Shown here piece by piece: positions 39,737-50,800 of a stretch of DNA of 64,000 nucleotides; within the stretch, counting starts at the first letter, position 1; each line of letters opens with the position of its first letter. Location: assembly GCF_036417845.1 (NCBI RefSeq), contig NC_089980.1, positions 54,310,501 through 54,374,500 on the forward strand, in the 5' to 3' direction. Position numbers and translations under genes: made by a program. The notes below the pieces were generated by a model. That model was not told the DNA's origin. It was given only the letters and a program-made list of their open reading frames with translations, and did not search any database. The DNA is from Apteryx mantelli. Its lineage: Eukaryota > Chordata > Aves > Apterygiformes > Apterygidae.

Positions 39737-40433
39737 GCAAATTCCCAAAGGTACAACTGTCGATGCATACAAGTAAACTATTGTTTTGAACACATGGTGC
39801 AACCTGTAAAGATGTTAATTATATTAAAGTTTTGGGGACTGTATTTATTTAATAGATGTGGTATTTTGAAAAGACCAGTAGTACTCTTGTTATTATGGTG
39901 TTCTACATATATAGATGAAGAATATTTGTAAGAAGGTCTGCTATTGAATTAGCATATACAGTGGGAAAAACTTTGGGCCTCAGGGTCAAAATGCTGAAAA
40001 AGGATGAAATAAAAGAAGCTAAACCCTTTTTTTACTTAATGAGGAGACAATTATGTTTTTCATAAATATTTTCTCCTCATATTTCCTCAATATCAGCTCA
40101 GAGCAATAATGGGCTCACATGAAATCAATCAGCTAATTTGGTTCCCAGACTGTAGTGCAGTCAGTGAAGGGATTCTAAACCCAATTATATCAGCTGGGCC
40201 TAGTAAAAATATTCACCTCTCATAAAAATACATTCATCAGAATTTGATTTTGGGGAATTTACCAGACAGTATTCTCAAGCCTACTCTATTTCACTTCTCT
40301 TTAAAGCCAAAGTGCCTAAAACTTTCTCCAATCTCATATTCTTCATTCTGGAGGAGAGCAGATAGATCTGCCTTTGAAGAATATGAGTTTCATGTCATAT
40401 CTCATCCATCCTCTGTTTTTTTTTTTCTTTTAG

Positions 40434-40570
40434 GTGTCAGCAATACCTATTATCAGCTGATGAGAACTTTTCTGATGAAACAAAGTTTGATCAGAAAATA
40501 CACTGAAATACTACAGAGCAGTCTGATAATAATAGTATTTCCCCTCTGTCTTTCCATGCCAACTCATCAA
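40434..40570 (+). pseudogene. Sulfotransferase pseudogene exon 7 remnant (probable)
   Basis: It follows the polypyrimidine acceptor TTTTCTTTTAG. It starts GTGTCAGC, like GTGGTGTTAGC in the intact exon, and contains NFSDETKFDQKIH then TGA. This resembles the NLFEEKHNLEMDKMYKEH tail of the live enzyme. The RKG-DW region is disrupted. Confidence 0.5.
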
Positions 40571-43500
40571 TACCATGTCACTAGTTTTGTGTTTCCTATG
40601 TTCCACACCATTTGTTATAAATGAGATATATATACTTTCTGCGGGGCAGATTCTGTATCTCCTATGAACACTGAGTAAATCTGCAGTGAATCATGTCACT
40701 AAGTCTTCCTAGGCAATAAGATAATGTTCATCATATGATATTTAAGATATGTTTTATATACATCATATGGTGAGACCCTGATCTTGGAAACGACCAGGTC
40801 TAGTACTGGGCTATGAGACATACCAGAATGTTGTGTGTGAACAGCTCGTGAGTATTAAACCACATAAACTGATTGATTTCAAGGACTGCATATGATCTCA
40901 GTGTTGCTGATAGATGAAGGAAGCATTTAATTTAATGAAAACATTTAATTAAGTCAAAATGGCCTCACTATATGCATTTTAGCTCATTGATGCTTTATTT
41001 AAAAGATATTAGCAATGGGTAAAAATAAGATTGAAATAAAATAATATTCTTTAGAAGGATTTGCATCAAAGTCTATGAAATGTTGTTGAAGTTTGGGAAA
41101 GTTCTGAACTGTGGGTCTTCATTGGTGTAATTAGTAAGAGTAAACCATTCTGAAAAATTAATGATCTGGAATTAAAACTGCATGTTCTTTAATATGTGAG
41201 TTCAATACAAAAAACTGCAAGCAAAATATATGCTTATTTGAAAGCAGCATTAGTAGCTGGAAAAAATATTTTACTGATTCTCAGAACAAAGAAACGGTCA
41301 AAAATGGAAGACTAATCAAGAGGTTTTAAGTTGAGAGCAAAAATAATAATAAAATACGAATTTTAATGTAAAACATGAAGCTAAATATGCAGCTATTGAA
41401 ACACATTTCCAACAGTGCTTCTGTGCACATTTTCTTTAGATATTTTTTACTCTGAATTTATTTGTAGGTGTTAATTTTTCTTATTTTGCTTAAATGATGT
41501 CAGTGTATCTACCTTTTGGTGCAACAATTAGCAACAGCCTACAACTAATTACATTTCTTCAATGACAACACTGTAGTGATCACACCCAATTGAAAACTAC
41601 AAAATGGTTAATTTGCGCTCTCTGGAGCTGAAACGGAAGATTTCTTTTCATCTATTCAAGGTTTTCATGAAGGTACTTCCCTGATTTCCATACAAAAAGT
41701 TTACTGTGAGGGCAGTCAAACGCTGGAGCAGGTTGCCCAGAGAGGTTATGGAGTCTCCCTCCTTGGAGATATTCAGAACCTGACTGGATGTGGTCCTGAG
41801 CAACCTGCTTTAGGTGAACCTGCTCTGAGCAGGAGGGTTGGACCAGATGATATCCAAAGGTCCCTGCCACCCCAGCTACTCTGTGAGTCTGGGATACAGA
41901 ATCAAGACTGGACAAAGCTGGCTAAAGAAAATCTCCTGTATTGCATGTACTTAAATATCTGTCATAACAAAACTGCTTCACTGCACTCTTATTGCTTCTA
42001 ATTGGTTATTTCAGCAGCCAAAATGTTGAAATAAAGACTCCCTTTTCGATGTTAAGAATCAAGTGCATGATGTGATATTTTACTTCCGATTGGATTGCAA
42101 CTCTGTGCCCAACAAGGCAGAGGGCAGGGCTGCTCCTGGCTGCTCCTTTAGCCTATGTGATCTGTGCTTTTATGTAATGTTCTGTGTTTGATGGCAAATA
42201 ATGAAGTCAAATTTCTGCTCCTTACCCCAGTAACATACTTTGGCTTAGCTACCTATGCAGGTAGGGCAACAGTGGGCTGGTAGTAGCTGTTTTTTTCCAT
42301 TCTGGTAATATTTTATCACCTGTGTAGTAAGTAATTATAACATTTCCTGTAGAGGAAAATTGTTATATTATCTTCCCCTTTTGAGCATGCAGAAGAAAAT
42401 ACAACTGAACAAAACTCGTGGTTTATACTATGCCTATTAAAGGTCTGCCTAGGGCAAGGCTTGAGCCATGACTTGTAATTCAGACCTAATCACAATGGCC
42501 ATAAGAAGGAAGGAAGAAACTATTTTCCCAACCATTTTTCTTGTACTCAAAAGTGGCAAGATCATTTTCACTCAAGCCTTGGCAACAGGTCAAGTTCTCA
42601 GCCTGAAAGGCTTTGGGATGATTGACAGTATTGACATGATCCATTCTTCATAAAATAATATGAAACCGTATTCACAGATGCTATGAGTGCATACATCTAG
42701 ACTAGGCTAAAATTCTAATTTTAAGTATAAATGTCAGCTAAGCAAACAGAACAGTGAAATAAAAGCTGAAAATGGATCCTTTCACCAACTGCAACCCGAG
42801 AAAGAGCTTAGCTGTATACTTTATACAAATATTGCATAATATAAATGTATGCTGAAGTTGAAGTCATATTTTAGGTCAGATGTTTTATTTATCCATTACA
42901 AGATAAATATGGATTCTGGCCAGACACCTTTGACAAGAGTCCAAGTTCCTTGAAGAATACGATAACCTATTGTCCCCTCCTAAAACAGACCAAGGGTGCA
43001 TTTAGCTATGTGTCCTATGTACAGAAGTGGCCAACAGACAGTAATTAGAGTGTAGGAAGAGCCAGCAAATAATAATTCCTCAAAAAAATTTCCCAGTCTC
43101 CAACAATTTGTGGCTTAAGAATCTCCTGAATCTGGAAATGTTTGTATTTAACAGCCCTCTGAGAATTTCTGTTCCATAAACTTGTTGCTGTCCTTTGAAT
43201 GCTTGTCAACTTTCAGCACCACAACATCCTGCAGCAAGGAACTATGAGCTGCTTAGATACTTTTAAGATGAATCAAGAGCTTATGGCTACTCTTGCTTTT
43301 AGCATGAAAGTTCTTAGTTTATGTAACACCTGGCATGTTAACATTCCAGTCCAAGTTGTTAGCTCACCATTTCAAAAACATAGGTACAAAACATTTTTTA
43401 CAGAATGTGCTCAGCTTGGCCTTCTAACTCCTGTTATGTCAGTGTAACTAAGTATAGTTATTCCACACTGGGAAGGCAGACATTTGTACATTTTGTTAAA

Positions 43501-44597
43501 TATTGTAATCTATGCCTGCAGTCATTAGGAATGTAGGACCAGATTACTGCACTGTATCAGTGTTCCTGTGTAATCTATTGCAGTTCCTAATTGGAAAGTG
43601 TTTGTTACTTAATAGGAGTACAAATCTCTGCTAGTGCACATTACCAGTTTTATTCAAATTAATGGAATTCTGCCTTTGTACAGCAGGAGAGAATCATGAC
43701 AACATTTTGTTTTACCTCCGAGATCAAAGTACTACTGAAATACTTACCCTATCCTTGTATATCAGACCTACCAACAGATGTTCACTGTTTTTAGAGCCCA
43801 TTGATCTGCCCCCTTCATCACACTGAGCCAATTGATCTGACCCTCTGTGTTATTGCAATATGTGTTCACGCAGCTAAATGCACCTTTAGTCTATTCTAGA
43901 ATGGGACATTAGGTTATCATATTCTTTAAAGATTTCATTTTAACTTGGACCCATGTCAAAGGAGTTTGGCCAAAATCAATATTTATCCTGTAATAGATAA
44001 ATAAAATATTTGACCTCAAATATGACTTGGCCATCAAATCTCTTTTCAGGGCCCTGTCAACATGATGAAATTCCTGCTGCTTTTCCTGCTGTTTTCTGGG
44101 CCCTCAAAATCTTAATTTGCATAGCTGGGATGAATCTCTAGCATTTTCAAAGTGAACTGAAAACCTACTATTGATTTCACATGCACTTGTCTTGTATTCT
44201 GTTTGCAAAACATATTCTAAATTTCCTTCCTCCAGAATGTTTGGAAAAGACCCCACATTCTCCCAGAATTAGCTAACCATGTTATCATATTAATTTACAG
44301 TCAAAATATGAAATTTAATTGCTCTTAATTATCTCATGTCCAATGAACATATGCTAGAGGCCGTGTTAACAGTAATGAAATCAGAATAAACACCTGAAAA
44401 TGTATGTTGCCTGTTAGCTGGTCTTTGAATCATCATAAAAGCAAATAGGTTACTTTGTTTTTCCTTTGGGACCAACTTATTTCTCACTGAGGTCAAAGAG
44501 ACACATTTAAATGACCCAGTTGCAGCTGGTTCAGGATTTTTGTATGCAAAGGGCTTGGAAAGGAGGAGTTAAGAAAAGTACATGGACACAAATACCC
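40571..44597. other. Intergenic region upstream of the intact sulfotransferase
   Basis: Apart from the CR1 fragment, this is AT-rich sequence in which no gene or other repeat was recognised. The end nearest 44,598 should contain the promoter-proximal elements of the SULT6B1-like gene. Confidence 0.7.
41690..41895 (+). mobile_element. CR1 LINE fragment, 3' end, sense orientation
   Basis: The sequence follows the 3'-terminal CR1 consensus as remembered: GGAGCAGGTTGCCCAGAGAG, CTTGGAGATATTCAGAACC, TGACTGGATGTGGTCCTGAG, GGGTTGGACCAGATGAT, AAGGTCCCTGCCACCCC. It is about 200 bases and 5'-truncated, as most avian CR1 copies are. It carries no intact reverse-transcriptase frame and lies between the dead and the live sulfotransferase copies. 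Confidence 0.92.
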
Positions 44598-44605
44598 TAT
44601 AAATA
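44598..44605 (+). promoter_or_regulatory. TATA box of the SULT6B1-like gene
   Basis: TATAAATA (in CCCTATAAATACG) lies 91 bases upstream of the start codon. This predicts a transcription start near 44,625-44,632 and a short unspliced 5' UTR. It is the best promoter signal in the window. Confidence 0.75.
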
Positions 44606-44647
44606 CGTGACCTGCACCTGCCTCTGTCTGTCCAGGATTACACCTTA

Positions 44648-44713
44648 ATGGGGACTTCTAGAAAGAAAGAAAAAGGGAAGAGAAGGGAATGGCAAAGCCT
44701 AAAACAGCTTTAG
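44648..44713 (+). promoter_or_regulatory. Upstream open reading frame overlapping the SULT start codon
   Basis: An ATG at 44648, in a weak context (T at -3, G at +4), opens a 21-codon frame. It is out of register with the main frame, runs across the main ATG (44689), and ends at TAG 44711-44713. If transcription starts near the TATA-predicted site, this uORF is in the mRNA and could lower translation. Confidence 0.6.
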
Positions 44714-44890
44714 CTGATGTGCTGGAAAAATCAATGATTGCTGCTGACACATTAGAACGTAAAGACCTGATCTTTACCTACAAGGGCACTGTCTACCCCA
44801 CTACTCTTTGCACTGCTGAAATATTCAAAGCTATGGAGTCCTTTGAAGCCAGAAGAGATGATGTCATCCTAGCAGGTTTTCCTAAATCTG
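44689..44890 (+). CDS. SULT6B1L: SULT6B1-like exon 1 (residues 1-68)
   Basis: It starts MAKPKTALADVLEKSMIAAD and ends VILAGFPKSG. The donor is AATCTG|GTATGT after the first base of the Gly codon of the PAPS loop. The start has G at -3 and G at +4. The frame runs on past the donor to 45036 through a low-complexity Asn/Thr stretch; that part is intron. Confidence 0.95.
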
Positions 44891-47800
44891 GTATGTTTTG
44901 CTTGCTGCACAAAGGAGGATACCATAATAATAATGATAATCAGAATAGTAAGAATAGCAACAACAATAATAATAGCAATACTACTACTGCTGCTACTATT
45001 ACTAATGCAATAATGCTGTTGCATTTAGAACTATGAAATATTTATTTCAGGTTGTGTTGAGACGGATGAGAGCGCAAAGTGACATTTCTATTTGCAAATT
45101 CAACAAAACTGTCTTTGGCATAAAACTGTCTAAATTTTTTTCATGTGCAGTGTTGTATATTCCCCTTCCTATGGGCGATATGAAATATTTCAGTCCTACC
45201 AAAATACAAATGTTAGCATTTTTCATCATAGGAAATCACAGAAGCCACAGGAACTCAGACTGAAAAGGGACATTATTTCAGTGTGATCCTTTTGTTTCAC
45301 TGTGTTCTTATTTCAGTCTTCATAAATTTTAGGCAAGTCTACTGCCCATTGTGCGTTCTCATTTTAAGTTTTTTAGGGCTATAGTCTGTTTTCCTGTTGG
45401 GCTAAGAGGAAAAGGAATGGCACATGGGATATGCTGTAACCTTGCTGCTTTCCTCTTCTTGTCACAGTGCACGGTCTTCTGCTGACATGTAGTGTTGTGA
45501 TCTTATCAGAGCACAGGCCTTCCTGGCTTGACGTAAGCAACACATTCCTCAGTTGCATTGCTATGAAATGTCCTTCTTCGTTATCAATACTGGTCATCCT
45601 TTTAACCCTTGCTCTGCTGTTTCTCCTGGTGCCTGCAGACACACATCCCATTCCTACTGCATTCACACTGGTCTTAACATTTCTGCTACAAGTCTCTGCA
45701 TGACTTCTTTAAATTTTTAATTATTTACATGTGCTCATACAAATAATGGATCTGACAAAAGAAAAAATTCAAGTTTATGGTAATTTCCACTGACTATGAG
45801 TTACATCAGGGTCAGTTCAAGCTAAGAGGAATTTTGACAGACTAGGAAAAAGATCAGAGAGAGAACTTGATCTGTGACAAAACCACAATATTTTCTCGTG
45901 GATTTTACTAGTATTCTTGTGCAATCTAACCAAGTAACTCTTTTTATCCAGTACTGTCCTAGTCAATACCCTTCTTAAAAATGTCCTGTCAATTAGCAGT
46001 AAAACAAAGAACCAGAGAAATTTGTTTAGAACAATAAGCAACATTTTAATCTCTTCATATTTTATGATTTCATACAAACTCAGTAATACAGTCCTTTCTT
46101 TTATCCTAACCAAAGCAGAAGAGACCACAATTACTTCCTTACAGGATTCAGCAATGTTTTAAATACGATGGACTAGGCATATTTTTGGGTGCTGTTCAGT
46201 GTCCAGCATCTCATTTCTGTGAGTGTGAATCTCTATGCTGGAAAGTATTTTCTTTGTTTAGCTAATGAGGTTTCACTGGTCCTTCTCATGCACCATTTCA
46301 TACATTGCATGCAAGACTATGCTCAATGTTTTCCATGCAACTCCCTTCTTTGTGCTTCCAGGTACAAACTGGTTTGGTCAAATCTTAAGTGACTTGATAG
46401 CAACAGCTGCAAAGAACAATAAAAATGAAACAAATCATCACAATGATGTGCCAGAAGAATTTCCCTACCTTGAAATTGGAGATCCTGAGAAATACGAGGT
46501 GGGCATTGAAGCTTATATGTCATTTCATAACTGAACTTATGTGATATGAAATACATCTTTTCAGAGTCAGTACTATGGACAACTGCAGGGATGCTCTAAC
46601 CAAAATACATCCATGTAGCCCTGTAAGGAAAAAAGGTTCAAAAGGTCTGTGTGGAACTTCCCAAAATTCAGTCCAATTTTATTCTGTAGAGGTTATGAAG
46701 CAGAAGTTTCATGCAAAGACAAATAAAAAGGTCATGTAACACAAGATGACATGCCAGAGATAGTCCCAAATAGAATTTCTATAGCCTCTCCAACAAGCCA
46801 GTTCAATGTATTGCTGCTCTGCTGCTCTCTTCCTTACCACCATGACATTTACTTACTAGCATCAAATACATATATTTGTTTTTCAAGGGCAGATACTTTT
46901 CATAAGGAAGTACAACATCTGCCTGACCAGTTCAGGTTTCTCTGCACTGTTGCTCTCTGCATTGTTGTCGATCTGAATAAAAGCTAATATGCTTTTATTA
47001 GCTCAGCCCTAGAAATGAGTGGATATCTTGATTCTAGGGCTAAGGAGACCTTGCTGTTGGAGCAGCTCACAGGGAGGTTAGATACAGATGGTGCTGGTCA
47101 GAAACTTCTGCCACCATATGTCAGAGTTCAGATGCTTGCTCAGGACTTTCTGTGATATTCCTTTTCCCCCAGCTTTCTGCTTTGTTCCAACCTTCTGTCC
47201 TTCCAAATTTAATTTCAACTTCTTCCTTCTGCTATTACCTCTTCCTTCTTTTCTTAGTCTCAGCGGACTCCTCCATTTTGATTACAAAAGGCTATGTCAT
47301 TCTCATTTTCCCCACCAAGATCCCACCCATTACTTTTTGATTTCTCTCACCATATAATGAGGAAGCATGAACTCACATTTTGAAATAGGTCAAAGAAAAC
47401 TTTTTCCCCTGAACAACTATTATTAAGAGCTTTTAGGGTTAGGGTTACTCAAAACACACAGTATTTGGTCCCGGGAAAAACCTTACAGTTTCTCCTCTCC
47501 CAGATGAAATTTTTGGTAAGCTGTTGCATAAGATGCTCAGACTAATAATGTTATATTAATTATGCTGTTTACTTTCTTTGAATTTTATTGAAGCGGATGA
47601 AGAAATTACCCCCAAGAAGACTTATACGTACCCATATGTCTCCTCAAAATTTACCTGAGTCCATTTTCAAGAACAAAGCCAAAGTGAGTGCTCATTTTAA
47701 TGATTTGTAGACATATTGACTTCAATGAATTTTTATGCCAAATTAGACTTCCTTTACCAGTCTTCTATTGGGACCATTTTCTTGTAGTATCACAAGAGGT

Positions 47801-50800
47801 TGGACTGTGAGCGCAATTCATTCTGCAAAGGATACCATCGTTTTATCCCAATTTGACCTTTCTTGCTCATTTTATCATTTTATCTGATCTATTTTGATAA
47901 AAAAGTCCTTTCACCATAAATGGCTTAAAATAAATAATTTGAAATAATTTGGACACAGGTTATAATGTTAAATCAATACTTCAAGGCTACATAGTCCAAG
48001 AAATCAGTGCTGGGGTAGTTAAAATGAAAATTGCTATTTTTCTGTTACAGCCCTTTTCTAATACCTGTATATATATTTGCATTTACATTTTCCAGATACT
48101 GCTGTTGCTCCGCAATCCGAAAGATTTAGCAACATCTTATTATCATTTTTCCCTAGTCTTTTCTCCTTTTCCATCTTATGAATCTTGGGATAGTTTCTTT
48201 AAAGACTTCATGGCAGGAAAAGGTATTGTACTCTCTCTTAATAGAAATATTCACTCACAGTTACTCACATTTTACTCTCACTGTCTTGATCATCAACACA
48301 GAACAATCTCTAACACAAATACTATACGGCCTTCACAATGGCTTTCTCATAACTCTCTCTTTAGTTGCCTCAGTTGACTGGGAATGATTTTACTAGAGGG
48401 TCTTTGCATGTAGGCAAGGACAGGCAAATGCTTACTGTGACCCTTTCACAGTGTAATAAAGAGAAAATGGATTTTCTCTGAGGATGCTCTCAGTTTGACT
48501 AAGCTAACCCCAGTTCTGAGGACCTCCTGTAGTTCATTCAGCTCAGCTGGACAGTGAAGACATACTTACAGGAAAACTCTAGAGTCATTAAGGAAACCTT
48601 CACTACTTACCATGGCTTTTTGTGATTCAGGGTGTCTCTCCATTATTTTTGAATGTAAAAGTAATATTAACGATTAATAATAACATGGTTTAGGGTGAGG
48701 AAGCAGTGAAAACAGCAGTGATAATAAAAACTCAGCTAAAGCATAAGTATCTGTATCTCTAACTCTATTACATGGCTAAAGTATGATATTTATTTCCAAA
48801 GCAAAGTATCCAGTGGATCAAATGAACATAAATATTTCTTAGTACACTGACCTGGGCTAATCACCTTTGCTATGATGTCTAGGTGTTAAGGAGATATTCA
48901 TTTCTAAAGCCTTTTTTATGCAGAACAAGGTCATGGTTTTACATGGAAGAGAATCCTTTCTGTAGTTACTACACGGATTCTAGATTGGAAAGCATGCACT
49001 CCGTCTTTACCAATATGTCATCATGTAATTATTATAATTAATATAAATGTTTCTTATAAGTGAATATAAATTATAAATTAATATAAATACTTCTCTACCT
49101 TTATACAGTGCCATGGGGGTCTTATTTCAACTATCTTTCTGAATGGAACAAATACATTGTCAGTGAAAATGTTATGCCTGTAAGTTTTGAAGAAGTAAAA
49201 GAGGTAAGTTTAGCACTGTTTGATGTACAGTAGTGGTTTCTGCATCTTTCAAACACAGAATTCGTTGTCAGTATTTATTCTTTTGCAGACTGTCATGCAC
49301 CCCTGTTGTCTACATTGTAATCAGAAATGATGTAGGTGTGCTAAAACTCTGAAGATGTGTAGGAAGAAATATTTCAGCTTGCAAACCACAGTTTGGGGTC
49401 CAAGCTCTAGACTTCAGGTAGTATAGATGACTGGAACAGTGTATGGGTGGTTAATAACTATACAAATTGTGTACAAAGCTTGTATGAATACCACATTAGC
49501 AGTGTTTCAAAGCAGGATGGGCAAATATGCACCTCTCTGGATTTGCTAACCACGACATTTCACAAGGCCTTTAGCCTGGCCCAGCTGTTTCTTTCTGAAA
49601 CCCTGCAGCTATGGGCTTGGGATGTAATTGCTTCATAGAGTCATGTCTGTTTGCACACATGACTCAGAAAGCAAAGACTGATGATGCCTGGTTATCGAGA
49701 GGTCATATATTAGATGCACATTTGGCTACATGCAAAGCATGTCCATGCATGTCAGATCACGGGATAAGGATATCCAGCCACAGAGTGGACAAAGATAGTG
49801 TTTTGTAAAGGGCAAAGGGGCCACAGTGGAGGAATTACTCTAAAATAAAGTAACTGTCCATCTCAGGAAAAAAATGCACCACAGGTTTACACACTGCTTT
49901 ATTGCATGAGACAATGTTCCAATGCTCTCCTTTCTCAGAAGTGTATTTCTTGAAATTTTTTTTGCTGACATTTCAATAACGAAAAAAGGACAATTTTTTA
50001 TATATAAATAATTCTCTTCCCCTCTTATTTTCTTACCAGTTATAATATGAATCTAAAACATTTTAATGTAATTTTCAGTTAACTCCGGATTGAATTGATG
50101 CACATATTCTTCTGTGCATGTCTTCATCACTGTGTGTGTAAATGGACTCTGTTCATTTTCACAGGGCTTTAGCTATTTAAATCCTGGTTTGAGCAATTAG
50201 TTGAATTCATCCTGGGGGCACCTCTATGCATCACTGTCTTTATACAACGATGTGGAGCTAAAAGAGATAGTCAGAGAGTGGAAAGGCTATGGGGAGGAAC
50301 CAATGTGTTTCATTGGATAATATCCAGCGTGCTACTTTTTTCCTAACAGAATACATATTTAGGAGTGAAAAAAATAGTTGAATTTTTTGAGTTCCCTTTG
50401 AATGAAGAAGAAATTCATGCTGTTGTGCAGAGGAGTAGCTTCCAATCTATGAAGACGAACTCCAAGAACACTCATGGGGCATTTGGTGATGTTCTCTTCC
50501 GTAAAGGTGAATTTTCCATGCATTCTGAAGATACTGTTCTCAGCCTTTTTATTGTTAGGTATACTATAGCTTCATTGGTCAGTGTAATAACAGAGAAATT
50601 TTCCATTCATAAATATTAGCTGAATATTCACATTGTACAATGATGAATATTTCAAAAGAATTTCCTAATTTTAAAGGTTATTTCCCAACAGTCTTTCAAC
50701 TGACTTAGCACACAGCTTTTTGGACACCTTTCCTCCTTTATAACTGTATGCATCTGACTCACCAAAGTCAAGTAACCTGAGATGGGGAGAGTCAGGGAGT

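Larger units (their letters stand above)
32697..40570 (+). pseudogene. SULT6B1-like sulfotransferase pseudogene, six or seven exon remnants in order
   Basis: Remnants of sulfotransferase exons lie in order on the plus strand: exon 1 (32697-32894), 2 (36832-36974), 3 (about 38068-38152), 4 (about 38378-38505), perhaps 5 (about 38950-39041), 6 (39581-39736) and 7 (about 40434-40570). Each was matched by eye to the intact gene at 44,689-51,794. Exons 1, 2, 3 and 6 are clear; 4 and 7 are probable; 5 is weak. Disabling changes seen: the start codon position reads AAG, a one-base deletion in exon 1 shifts the frame before the PAPS loop, and exons 2, 6 and 7 contain stops. The exon 6 donor is GC instead of GT, and the exon 3 donor is lost. 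Exon lengths and intron phases otherwise mirror the live gene, so this is a duplicated, unprocessed copy and not a retrocopy. It cannot make an enzyme. Confidence 0.88.

Noticed and set aside
44689-45036. Read-through of SULT exon 1 as a 115-residue protein with an Asn/Thr-rich tail
   Set aside because: The frame crosses a good GT donor that joins correctly to exon 2. The tail is translated intron with triplet repeats.
47430-47447. GGGTTAGGGTTA, a telomere-like repeat
   Set aside because: Only about two units; expected by chance and not an interstitial telomeric array.
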